A stretch of 8,202 nucleotides of DNA from an uncultured Eubacteriaceae bacterium. Its GTDB lineage: Bacteria; Bacillota; Clostridia; Eubacteriales; UBA1433. A program made the translations under genes and the position numbers. Below the pieces are notes generated by a model. It saw only the letters and a program-made list of their open reading frames with translations. It did not search any database and was not told the origin of the DNA. Positions 1 to 6,306 of the stretch are shown piece by piece (the first letter of the stretch is position 1; every line of letters begins with the position of its first letter). The stretch lies in assembly GCA_937880125.1 (NCBI GenBank), contig CALFLU010000001.1:1-8202 (forward strand). The letters are read 5' to 3'.

Positions 1-236
1 CCCGAAAAGGGAATCAAAAAACCCAACATGGAGATGGAAGGAATGGTATAGAGAAAGTTGATGGCAGCTAAGGTCATTTTTGAAGTTCGCTTGTATTCGC
101 TGATGAGAATACCGGCCAGTCCGCCTAGAATGACGGCGATTAAAATAGCCAGCGCCGAAATAGCGAGATGTTCGATGGTCAATGTAAAAAAGAAATCCCT
201 ACGCTGCCATAATGTGACAAATACTTCTTTGAACAT
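1..236 (-). CDS. Osmoprotectant (glycine betaine/carnitine/choline) ABC transporter permease, N-terminal part
   Basis: This gene runs off the left edge; 78 codons are visible from an ATG at 236. A GGGAGGAAAG ribosome binding site lies at 241-250. The start has a short amphipathic segment, then a long hydrophobic stretch at about residues 22-45 (EHLAISALAILIAVILGG), a basic loop (SEYKRTSK), and the segment NFLYTIPSISMLGFLIP at about residues 60-76. The order 'HL..S..A..IA...G...GI.IS', then 'TIPS...LGF..P', matches my recollection of OpuCB-type membrane permeases. These import quaternary-amine osmoprotectants together with an ATPase and a binding protein. Those partners would lie outside the window, so subunit organisation and any fusion to a binding domain cannot be judged. 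Family assignment is fairly sure; substrate is inferred. Confidence 0.75.
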   Translation of the reverse strand, partial: MFKEVFVTLWQRRDFFFTLTIEHLAISALAILIAVILGGLAGILISEYKRTSKMTLAAINFLYTIPSISMLGFLIPFS

Positions 237-274
237 CGGACTTTCCTCCCTATTTGCCAATATTTGTTAAATTT

Positions 275-305
275 ATTATACACGTTTTTCTTCTTTTCTT
301 GCGAA
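275..305 (-). promoter_or_regulatory. Putative promoter of the ABC permease gene
   Basis: On the minus strand a perfect TATAAT (275-280) would start transcription near 268, giving a leader of about 32 nt that includes the ribosome binding site. The best -35 candidate is TTCGCA at 300-305 with a long 19-nt spacer, so the -35 element is weak or uncertain. Only the -10 box is convincing. Confidence 0.5.
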
Positions 306-374
306 AATATATACATCCGTTTCTTTTTTCGTTTCGTCGGATATTAAAAAACTTATATGAAAACAACAATTTTA

Positions 375-408
375 GCGCAGCGCCCGCTTGCATGCAGGAT
401 TGCTGCGC
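375..408. repeat. Inverted repeat in the divergent intergenic region
   Basis: GCGCAGC (375-381) is the reverse complement of GCTGCGC (402-408). The 20-nt interval contains the self-complementary octamer TGCATGCA (389-396). It sits between the two divergent promoters, upstream of both -10 boxes, so it could be a regulator site. It has no clean T-tract on the plus strand and only a mixed T-rich tail on the minus strand, so it is not a convincing terminator. The rest of 237-541 holds only the two promoters, a second dyad and the ribosome binding sites. No gene is supported there. Confidence 0.4.
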
Positions 409-460
409 CAAGCCCGTGATGATGACTTTGCCGAAAACATACTGTTATCTACTTCACTTA

Positions 461-469
461 TGCTAAAAT
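461..469 (+). promoter_or_regulatory. Extended -10 promoter for the small four-Cys protein gene
   Basis: TGCTAAAAT is a TGn extended -10 element with hexamer TAAAAT at 464-469. No good -35 box lies at the right distance, which is tolerable for extended -10 promoters. Transcription would begin near 476, leaving a leader of about 65 nt before the ATG at 542. Confidence 0.45.
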
Positions 470-472
470 AAA

Positions 473-489
473 AGCAGGATTATCCTGCT
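473..489. repeat. Short perfect dyad at the predicted transcription start
   Basis: AGCAGGA (473-479) and TCCTGCT (483-489) form a 7-bp perfect inverted repeat around TTA. It begins four bases after the -10 hexamer, covers the predicted start site, and could act as an operator or as a 5' RNA hairpin. On the minus strand the hairpin is followed by TTTTATTTTAG, so a weak minus-strand terminator is another possibility. Confidence 0.4.
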
Positions 490-541
490 CCGATTCAATA
501 AAAAACTCTTGACGCGAAATAAAAAAAAGGAGAAATTAAAA

Positions 542-859
542 ATGAAAAAAGTAAAAATCACGGTACTCAAACGCACTTTTCATAAAGATCTCGCTTTGGA
601 ATACGGCGCAGAAGGACTCAGCCCCTGCCCCTATCACCAGGAGGGCGATGTTTTTTTCGGCGGTTATCAAAAACCCGAGGGGTTTTGCGATGAGGCATGG
701 AAAGCCATTTATCAATACGCCTTTGCACTGGCCCACGGCGCGGACAAAGGACTGTTTTATAGCGGGGACTGGATTAAAGTGCCCGGTGTCGCCATTTGCA
801 GCTGCAACGACGGACTGCGCCCGGTCATCTTTAAACTTGAAACATTGCAAGAAAATTAA
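542..859 (+). CDS. TIGR04076 family small cysteine protein
   Basis: This gene encodes 105 residues. The start at 542 is chosen over an in-frame ATG at 509 because AAAGGAG (526-532) lies 9 nt before 542 and the upstream extension would be a lysine-rich tail. Features are a beta-like N-terminus (KKVKITVLKR), then CPYHQEGD (Cys29), PEGFCDEAW (Cys49), a helix with AIYQYAFALAHGAD, and a C-terminal CSCNDGLRPVIFKLE segment (Cys86, Cys88). The order of a CPY-type Cys, a 'GFC..AW' Cys and a terminal 'C.DG.RPV.FK' matches what I recall of TIGR04076, a small clostridial and archaeal family of unknown function. The conserved Cys residues suggest metal binding or redox chemistry, but that is inference. 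It is cytoplasmic, with no signal or membrane segment. It appears monocistronic; its stop lies only 3 nt before the CRISPR remnant. Confidence 0.8.
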   Translation: MKKVKITVLKRTFHKDLALEYGAEGLSPCPYHQEGDVFFGGYQKPEGFCDEAWKAIYQYAFALAHGADKGLFYSGDWIKVPGVAICSCNDGLRPVIFKLETLQEN

Positions 860-862
860 GCT

Positions 863-1009
863 ATCTTTAAAACCGCACCCGTGAAGGGTGCGACTTCCAT
901 GATTTATGGTATTTTAACAGCAGGTAGCATTTCAATCCACGCACCCGTGAAGGGTGCGACGGATTAACTTTTGATGAGATAGCTTTGTCACTCGATTTCA
1001 ATCCACGCA
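863..1009 (-). CRISPR. Degenerate type I-C-like CRISPR remnant, two spacers
   Basis: One intact 32-nt repeat lies at 929-960. On the minus strand it begins GTCGCACCC and ends GTGGATTGAAAT, the form typical of type I-C arrays. It contains a 7-bp stem (CGCACCC/GGGTGCG) with a GTGAA loop. A second copy at 863-894 matches exactly over 874-894, but its other end is scrambled, as in a trailer-end terminal repeat. A third copy at 995-1009 keeps only the last 15 nt of the repeat (minus sense), so the leader-proximal repeat is cut. The spacers are 895-928 and 961-994, both exactly 34 nt. Equal spacers and identical repeat cores support a genuine array. Assuming the usual I-C orientation, the leader should lie to the right and is absent. 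No cas gene is in the window, so expression and function are doubtful. Confidence 0.88.
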
Positions 1010-1058
1010 TATTGTAAGCACAACATGCGGCAGGGCATTGAATGGCAGTTGTCAGTCC

Positions 1059-1211
1059 TCAGCCCCAGGGCAAACCATTTATTTGCCGCAAAATCTCTCG
1101 CACCTGCTTTGACGTTATCGGCAACACAACTTGCTTGCACTGCTCTTTTCTTTCTATCTCTAACGAATGATTAGCTGCGCGGGAAAGGCTTGCTTCTGCA
1201 TTAAGCTCCAC
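1059..1211 (-). other. Unassigned 50-codon open frame overlapping the radical SAM gene's 3' end
   Basis: From a GTG at 1211 this frame runs to a TGA at 1059-1061, in a different frame from the radical SAM gene, whose TAG is at 1160-1162. The C-terminal half reads like protein (VVLPITSKQVREIL, then QINGLPWG). No ribosome binding site supports the GTG. It could be the original C-terminus of the radical SAM protein after a frameshift, a remnant of a lost gene, or chance. The rest of 1010-1158 holds only a small hairpin (GGCAAA 1069-1074 with TTTGCC 1082-1087, no T-tract) and no recognisable terminator. Confidence 0.25.
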
Positions 1212-2419
1212 ATTTGATCAATATAGGACAACGTATAAAAATGTTCGTAATAATGAAAATAATAGGACCCTTTTGTAGTCAATCGATAGGTGTCGCCGTC
1301 TTTGGTTACGAGTTTTAACCATTTTGCCAACTTCATTTCAAACCCGTATTGCGAATGCAGCGTTTTGTTGAAAAACGCCTCAAAGTTTGTCTCACTCAAC
1401 TCCATGGAATACAGCGTCCAAAATAAATAATAGACCATGCGCTGTCTCTTCGTGAAAAAAAGCGTCAAAGAAGTTGCCATCCTTCTCTGATTCATCTGCC
1501 GGATATATGCCTCCACATCAAAGGTGTTGATTTTGAATTGCTCTTCCAGTAAGGTGGTAGCCGAACACCCGAATCCCAAAAAATTATCGCGCGTCATTGA
1601 AGAATATCTGCTTCTACCGGTTTTTGAAAATGTCCAAATGGAGTCTCGATGATATCCACATTCCTCGCAATAGCGCACAATATCATATAATAAACGTTTT
1701 TTGTCTCGTTCCTGTTGTCGAGCAAATTTGCGCTGTGTGAATGTAAAATCGATAAAAGGATACATCGCAAAATGATTCGCTCCATGGGCAAAGGCAAATT
1801 CAATATCTTGAATCAAACTCTCCGCCGTCTGCGTCGGTAAAGCAAAAATGAAATCCACCGACACGGTTTCAAAGGGTACTTGCCTGATTGCTTTAAACAC
1901 GGAGTCATAGTCAATGGGATCCCTACCCAATATTTTTAATATCTCCGGCTGAAAAGACTGCACGCCTATGCTGATTTTGCTGACGCCTGCATCTTTAAGC
2001 ATCTGCAGACGCTCTGTCGTGCAGTCTTCGGGGTGCAGCTCAACACCGATTCCCTCATTAATCACAAAATACGTATTCACGCGTTCTATAATGCTTGCTA
2101 TGTCCTCGGCAATAAGCGCGGGGGTTCCCCCGCCAAAATACAGACTTGTCACTTCCTTTTTTTGACCCTTGCATTCTTTGCCCACCAAATCAATTTCGGC
2201 AAGAAGTGCTTTTATGTAACGAGCGGACAATTCTTCATCATAAAGCACCTTGCAATAGGGACAAAACGAACAAATCGAGCGACAAAAAGGGATATGAATA
2301 TAAAGCCCCAGCTGCGGTGTATGCATAAAAGATAAGGCATTGTTTTCCCCCGAACGAAAATGGAACGGCTTTGTCGTTTTGGTAAGCCAAGACCTGCTTA
2401 TTGATGTCAGTATACCCAT
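1160..2419 (-). CDS. HemN-like radical SAM protein (coproporphyrinogen III oxidase family)
   Basis: This gene encodes 419 residues. The start at 2419 is supported by GAGGGG (2425-2430) 5 nt upstream. Met32 would give a more HemN-like N-terminus but has no ribosome binding site. YIHIPFC then CX3CX2C (Cys46, Cys50, Cys53) should bind the radical SAM 4Fe-4S cluster; another Cys follows at 56. GGGTP (96-100) and GVQSF (152-156) are SAM-contacting motifs of the HemN/HemW group. FLGFGCSATT (280-289) followed by KINTFDVEAYI resembles the family's end-of-barrel region. Residues 320-419 look like a helical or winged-helix C-terminal domain ending in an aromatic stretch. Family members decarboxylate coproporphyrinogen, chaperone heme, or act on porphyrins and other substrates; the sequence does not decide. 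It is the third gene of an operon, 44 nt after the ABC exporter genes, which suggests it serves the exported compound or its precursor. Confidence 0.82.
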   Translation of the reverse strand: MGILTSISRSWLTKTTKPFHFRSGENNALSFMHTPQLGLYIHIPFCRSICSFCPYCKVLYDEELSARYIKALLAEIDLVGKECKGQKKEVTSLYFGGGTPALIAEDIASIIERVNTYFVINEGIGVELHPEDCTTERLQMLKDAGVSKISIGVQSFQPEILKILGRDPIDYDSVFKAIRQVPFETVSVDFIFALPTQTAESLIQDIEFAFAHGANHFAMYPFIDFTFTQRKFARQQERDKKRLLYDIVRYCEECGYHRDSIWTFSKTGRSRYSSMTRDNFLGFGCSATTLLEEQFKINTFDVEAYIRQMNQRRMATSLTLFFTKRQRMVYYLFWTLYSMELSETNFEAFFNKTLHSQYGFEMKLAKWLKLVTKDGDTYRLTTKGSYYFHYYEHFYTLSYIDQMWSLMQKQAFPAQLIIR

Positions 2420-2463
2420 ACTATCCCCTCAAGATGTTTTTCTGTCTTTGATTGCTGTTCCTA

Positions 2464-4299
2464 TCAGTCCAGTTCCGCAGTGCCTACGTTCAAATCGTAA
2501 TAGCGACCCTTCATCGCCATCAAATCGTCGTGGTCGCCTCGCTCCACAATGCGCCCTTGTTCCAGCACAATAATGGCGTTGGAACGGCGAATGGTCGAAA
2601 GTCTGTGGGCAATAACAAAGGTGGTGCGACCCTCCATGAGTCTGTCCATGCCTTTTTCAATCAGTTGTTCGGTTCGCGTATCCACCGAAGAGGTGGCCTC
2701 GTCCATGATCAAAATAATCGGATCGGCAATGGCGGCGCGGGCAATGGAAATCAGCTGTCGCTCGCCTTGCGAAAGCCCTGAGCCGTCTGCGTCCAACACC
2801 GTATCGTATCCGTTTTCCATTTTAGAAATAAAGTTATGTGCATTGGCGGACTTGGCCGCATTGATGACGTCTTCATCCGTGGCATCCAGCCGCCCATAAC
2901 GAATATTTTCCGCAATCGTTCCTTGAAAAAGGCGCACATCCTGCAATACAATTGACATAATACTGCGCAAATCCCACTTATTGATTCGTTTAATGTCAAT
3001 GCCGTCAACAATGATTTGTCCGTCTTCTATTTCATAAAATCGATTGATTAAGTTGGTAATCGTCGTTTTACCCGCACCCGTCGAGCCCACAAAGGCTATC
3101 TTTTGCCCCGGTCGGGCATACAGCGAAATGTCTTTCAGAACAAGCTTGTTTTCGTCGTAGCCAAAATCCACATCGATAAAGCGAATATCGCCCTGCACGG
3201 GCACCTTTTGCACACTGCCGTCTTCTTGCGGCACCAACCAGCACAGATCTCTGCGCCCCACGCAGTCTTCTTCCAGACGCACATCGCCTTCATCCATATG
3301 CTCAGGCTCCATATCTAAAATATGAAAGATACGCTCTGCGCCCGCAATTGCCGCAAACAGCAAATTCAATAAGTTTGACACCTGCACAATCGGCCGCGAA
3401 ACAACGCGCGTATATTGCAAAAAAGCGGCGATATTGCCAATGGTAATTACACCGCCCATGGCAAGAAACGCACCGGACATGGCCACCACCGAGTACATGA
3501 TAAAGGACAAATTACCCATAACGGGCATGGCCATAACCCCATAGGTGGATGCTCTTGTCGAGGTGTGGCGCAGTGCTTCAGCTTGCCTGTCAAAACTGTC
3601 TTTGGCACGTTGCTCATAGTTAAACACCTTAACCACCTTTTGTGCGGAAATCATTTCTTCCACATAACCGTTGATCTCTGCGGTCATCTGCTGGCGGCGG
3701 CGAAAATATTTTCCGCTCATGCGTGCAATAAACTGCATGGCAAGCATCATCACCGCCAAGGATACCACCACAATTGCCGTCAATAAAGGACTGAGAAACA
3801 ACATCATGCTGATGGTTCCCACAAAGGTGATAATGCTGATCAAAATTTGAGACACGCTTTGTTCCAGCGCCTGGTTAAGCATATCCACGTCATTGGTAAA
3901 AGAAGACATGACCTCGCCGTGGGTGTGACCATCAAAATATGACACGGGCAGCGAAAGCACTTTGTCAATCATCTCTCCGCGAATAATATAAACTGTTTTT
4001 TGCGCCAGTTGCGCCAGCATGCGGCTACCGAAATACTGACCGATGACAAGCAAAACAATCAATCCTATCATAATCGCCAGCGAACGCATAAACGCATTCC
4101 AATCTTTGTGCGTGGCGATGCTGTCAATAAGCGGAGAAAGCATTCCGTTTGCCGCCACCTGGGCCAGCGAGCTAAAGGCAACGAGAAAAATACCCACCGA
4201 CAACATGGCTTTGTTATACCTGAAATACCCAAACAGACGCTTGACGGTTTGCATGGGTTTTGCAACTTTGAGTTTGTTTGCCTGCCCTTGCTTTTTCAT
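2464..4299 (-). CDS. Heterodimeric ABC exporter subunit with catalytically complete NBD (ABCB type)
   Basis: This 611-residue half-transporter has an N-terminal membrane domain with about six segments (roughly 33-55, 74-95, 151-170, 172-192, 256-283 and 285-315) and a C-terminal ATPase domain. Walker A is GSTGAGKT (405-412, Lys411). The Q-loop Gln is 453. The signature is LSQGE (509-513) rather than LSGGQ. Walker B is IILIMDE with catalytic Glu534, the D-loop is SSVD, and the switch His is 565. An insert of about 40 residues (330-372) separates the domains. Its Glu and His are intact while its signature deviates. This is the pattern of the canonical subunit in pairs such as TM287/288, whose altered signature completes the partner's degenerate site. 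The ATG overlaps the upstream partner's TGA by 4 nt, so translation is probably coupled. The substrate (drug, lipid, peptide or porphyrin) is unknown. Confidence 0.92.
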   Translation of the reverse strand: MKKQGQANKLKVAKPMQTVKRLFGYFRYNKAMLSVGIFLVAFSSLAQVAANGMLSPLIDSIATHKDWNAFMRSLAIMIGLIVLLVIGQYFGSRMLAQLAQKTVYIIRGEMIDKVLSLPVSYFDGHTHGEVMSSFTNDVDMLNQALEQSVSQILISIITFVGTISMMLFLSPLLTAIVVVSLAVMMLAMQFIARMSGKYFRRRQQMTAEINGYVEEMISAQKVVKVFNYEQRAKDSFDRQAEALRHTSTRASTYGVMAMPVMGNLSFIMYSVVAMSGAFLAMGGVITIGNIAAFLQYTRVVSRPIVQVSNLLNLLFAAIAGAERIFHILDMEPEHMDEGDVRLEEDCVGRRDLCWLVPQEDGSVQKVPVQGDIRFIDVDFGYDENKLVLKDISLYARPGQKIAFVGSTGAGKTTITNLINRFYEIEDGQIIVDGIDIKRINKWDLRSIMSIVLQDVRLFQGTIAENIRYGRLDATDEDVINAAKSANAHNFISKMENGYDTVLDADGSGLSQGERQLISIARAAIADPIILIMDEATSSVDTRTEQLIEKGMDRLMEGRTTFVIAHRLSTIRRSNAIIVLEQGRIVERGDHDDLMAMKGRYYDLNVGTAELD

Positions 4300-6023
4300 G
4301 ATACCGCCAGTCCTTTCTGTTGTGAATCATAAATTTCTCTGTACACTTCCGATTTTTCCAACAATTCCTCGTGGGTTCCGAGCGCGTCGACCTTGCCCTC
4401 TTCCATGACAATAATTTGATCCGCATCTCTTATCGAAGCAACCCGCTGCGCAATGATAATCGTTGTAATCCCTTTTAGCTCCGTGCGAAAACTATGACGC
4501 AATTTGGCATCCGTTGCCATATCCACCGCACTGGTGGAGTCGTCTAAAATCAATATTTTGGGCTGTTTTATCAATGCGCGGGCAATTGTCAATCTCTGCT
4601 TTTGTCCGCCTGAAAAATTGTTTCCACCCTGCTCCACTCTATGATCCAAGCCATCTTCATATTGTGACACGAACTCCCAGGCCTGCGTTTGCTTTAAGGC
4701 ACGAATAATCTCTTCATCTGTTACATGCTCATCTCCCCATTGCATGTTTGAGCGAATGGTCCCCGAAATCAATGTATTGTTTTGCAAGACAAAACCTATG
4801 GCATCACGCAAAACGGTCATATCATAGTCGCGCACATCCACACCGCCTACTTTTACACTGCCTTCCGCCACATCATAAAGCCGTGGAATCATCTGCACCA
4901 ACGTGGATTTGGATGAGCCCGTGGAGCCGATAATGCCGATTGTTTGTCCGCCTTCAAACAACAAATTAATATCTTCAAGAATGTTTTCTCTGTAACCCGG
5001 ATATTTAAAATTCACATTTTCAAAGGCGACGCTGCCGTCTTTGACTTCCTTGACAGGGTTGGTTCGCTCTTTGATTTCCGATTTTGTTTCAATCACTTCA
5101 ATGAGACGATTTGTGGACGCCGAAGCCCGCGTATACATCATAAAATACATCGACAACATCATCAACGCCATCATAATCTGCGAAATATACGTAATAAAAG
5201 CAATCAAATCTCCGCTGCCCATGGTGCCGACCATGACCATTTTGCCGCCGAACCACAGCACAAAGAGAATGCAGATATACACCACCAAAAACATCACGGG
5301 CATGAGCGCTACAATCAGATTAATTGCACGTATCGCCGTATCGCGCAAATCTCTGTTTCGCTCCATAAAGGCATCTTTGGATTCCTTTTGCCTGTTAAAG
5401 GATTTTACAACCCTTATACCTGCAAGCTGTTCTTGCACCACCGCATTGACGCGGTCAATTTTTTCTTGCATCAATTTAAACAACGGCACCGCTTTGCGCA
5501 AAATCACCACCAAGGCCAGCGCCAAAACCGGAATGGCACCCAAAAAAATCAGTGCCAGGCGTGCATTCATGTACAGTGCCATAATTAAAGCAAAAATCAT
5601 TAAAAACGGTGCTCGAATGGCCATGCGCAGCGACATCATCGTCACTTGCCCCACAAGTTCCGCATCTGTTGTAAGGCGCGTAATCAGCGAAGGCGCACTG
5701 AGTTTGTCGATATTGGCAAAAGAATACCCCTGAATGGAAGCGTAGGCCGCCTTGCGAATTTCTGCCGCGGTGCCAAAGCCCGCCGTAGCCCCTATGTGCG
5801 AGCTCCAGGTGCCCATAATCCCGCCAAACAGCGCAAGACCTATCATAAGAAGCCCCATCTTAATAACATATTGGCCATCCCCGCCGGCAATGCCCACATC
5901 GACAATTTTTGCCATCAGCATCGGAATAACAATATCGCTCGCCACCTCCAAAACCATCATAATGGGGCTGAGCATGGCGTATACTTTATATTTTTTTATG
6001 TAAGGTGCTAATTTTCGAAACAT
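4296..6023 (-). CDS. Heterodimeric ABC exporter subunit with degenerate NBD (ABCB type)
   Basis: This 575-residue half-transporter is the first gene of the operon. CAAGGAGA (6028-6035) lies just before the ATG at 6023. It has about six membrane segments (roughly 14-40, 55-75, 135-155, 157-178, 235-260 and 275-297), then an ATPase domain. Walker A is GSTGSSKS (366-373), with Ser in place of the usual Gly before Lys372. The Q-loop Gln is 414 and the signature FSGGQ (470-474) is intact. Walker B is ILILDD, with Asp495 where the catalytic Glu should be. The switch His is replaced by Gln526 (IAQRVAS). Asp plus Gln marks the non-hydrolysing site of heterodimeric exporters such as TM287 and LmrC-like subunits. 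I recall the GSSKS variant from a clostridial branch of this family, so it is not damage. It should pair with the downstream subunit in the membrane. Confidence 0.92.
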   Translation of the reverse strand: MFRKLAPYIKKYKVYAMLSPIMMVLEVASDIVIPMLMAKIVDVGIAGGDGQYVIKMGLLMIGLALFGGIMGTWSSHIGATAGFGTAAEIRKAAYASIQGYSFANIDKLSAPSLITRLTTDAELVGQVTMMSLRMAIRAPFLMIFALIMALYMNARLALIFLGAIPVLALALVVILRKAVPLFKLMQEKIDRVNAVVQEQLAGIRVVKSFNRQKESKDAFMERNRDLRDTAIRAINLIVALMPVMFLVVYICILFVLWFGGKMVMVGTMGSGDLIAFITYISQIMMALMMLSMYFMMYTRASASTNRLIEVIETKSEIKERTNPVKEVKDGSVAFENVNFKYPGYRENILEDINLLFEGGQTIGIIGSTGSSKSTLVQMIPRLYDVAEGSVKVGGVDVRDYDMTVLRDAIGFVLQNNTLISGTIRSNMQWGDEHVTDEEIIRALKQTQAWEFVSQYEDGLDHRVEQGGNNFSGGQKQRLTIARALIKQPKILILDDSTSAVDMATDAKLRHSFRTELKGITTIIIAQRVASIRDADQIIVMEEGKVDALGTHEELLEKSEVYREIYDSQQKGLAVS

Positions 6024-6039
6024 TTTCTCTCCTTGCAGA

Positions 6040-6069
6040 CCCTGTCAATGCCCATGGCATCTCACAGGG
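6040..6069. repeat. 30-nt nested dyad in the leader of the ABC/radical SAM operon
   Basis: CCCTGT (6040-6045) pairs with ACAGGG (6064-6069), and ATGCC (6048-6052) with GGCAT (6056-6060). They surround a CAT centre, with a CA/CTC internal loop. All 11 paired positions are perfect. The dyad lies between the predicted start of transcription (about 6080) and the ribosome binding site (6028-6035). It could be an operator for a repressor or an RNA hairpin affecting translation. Confidence 0.6.
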
Positions 6070-6086
6070 AAAAACATGTGCTGTAT

Positions 6087-6115
6087 ATTATATCATTATT
6101 TTAAATTTTTGTTTA
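6087..6115 (-). promoter_or_regulatory. Promoter of the ABC exporter/radical SAM operon
   Basis: On the minus strand TAAACA (6110-6115, four of six matches to TTGACA) is followed after exactly 17 nt by a perfect TATAAT (6087-6092). Transcription would start near 6080, giving a leader of about 57 nt that contains the nested dyad and the ribosome binding site. Confidence 0.65.
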
Positions 6116-6214
6116 CCCTTTGTTGCCAATCTTTATACTCACTTCCTTCACTACTTGTTTTTATCTGTTTTGTGCCAAATCCATGCCATCTGCCTTATCC
6201 ATGACGCATTGCGC

Positions 6215-6244
6215 TTTACGGAATAAGCAAAACTGTGGTATACT
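6215..6244 (+). promoter_or_regulatory. Promoter of the divergent small-peptide locus
   Basis: TTTACG (6215-6220) and TATACT (6239-6244) are separated by 18 nt, and TGG directly before the -10 box makes it an extended -10. Transcription should start near 6251. The promoter is divergent from the ABC operon promoter about 100 nt away, so the two could share regulation. Between them (6116-6214) I see only A/T-rich sequence and no gene. Confidence 0.55.
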
Positions 6245-6273
6245 TAAAATGTTAAATTACGTATAGGGAGCAT

Positions 6274-6306
6274 ATGCAAGGCCGACTTTTTGTCGATGAT
6301 GCATGA
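6274..6306 (+). CDS. Putative 10-residue leader peptide (MQGRLFVDDA)
   Basis: An ATG at 6274 follows AGGGAG (6265-6270) after 3 nt, a short but possible spacing. The frame ends in a TGA (6304-6306) that overlaps the ATG of the 72-residue gene as ATGA. The tiny frame therefore carries the only clear ribosome binding site, and the next gene would be translated by coupling. The segment also forms a weak symmetric dyad: ATGCA 6274-6278 with TGCAT 6300-6304, and CGAC 6283-6286 with GTCG 6292-6295. Both start codons lie within it. The arrangement is visible in the sequence; function is inference. Confidence 0.35.
   Translation: MQGRLFVDDA

Noticed and set aside
254..466. Plus-strand 70-codon frame in the left intergenic region.
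   Set aside because: It starts inside the ribosome binding site and promoter region of the minus-strand permease, has no binding site of its own, and its translation looks random.
509..541. Upstream ATG at 509 as start of the TIGR04076-like protein.
   Set aside because: The ribosome binding site at 526-532 points to 542, and the extra residues are a lysine-rich stretch absent from the expected family start.
874..892. GC-rich hairpin just after the stop of the small Cys-protein gene as a terminator.
   Set aside because: It is the palindromic core of the CRISPR repeat, repeated identically at 940-958, and no T-tract follows.
858..985. A 9-nt inverted repeat linking 858-866 (AAGCTATCT) with 977-985 inside the second spacer.
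   Set aside because: Nine matching bases within such a distance are expected by chance, and the sequence does not fit the repeat or spacer boundaries.
5041..5733. Long plus-strand open frames opposite the ABC exporter genes (for example 4944-5588 and 5041-5733).
   Set aside because: They are antisense shadows of two well-supported ABC genes, with His/Asn/Gln- or Ile/Thr-rich low-quality translations, no ribosome binding sites and no recognisable domains.
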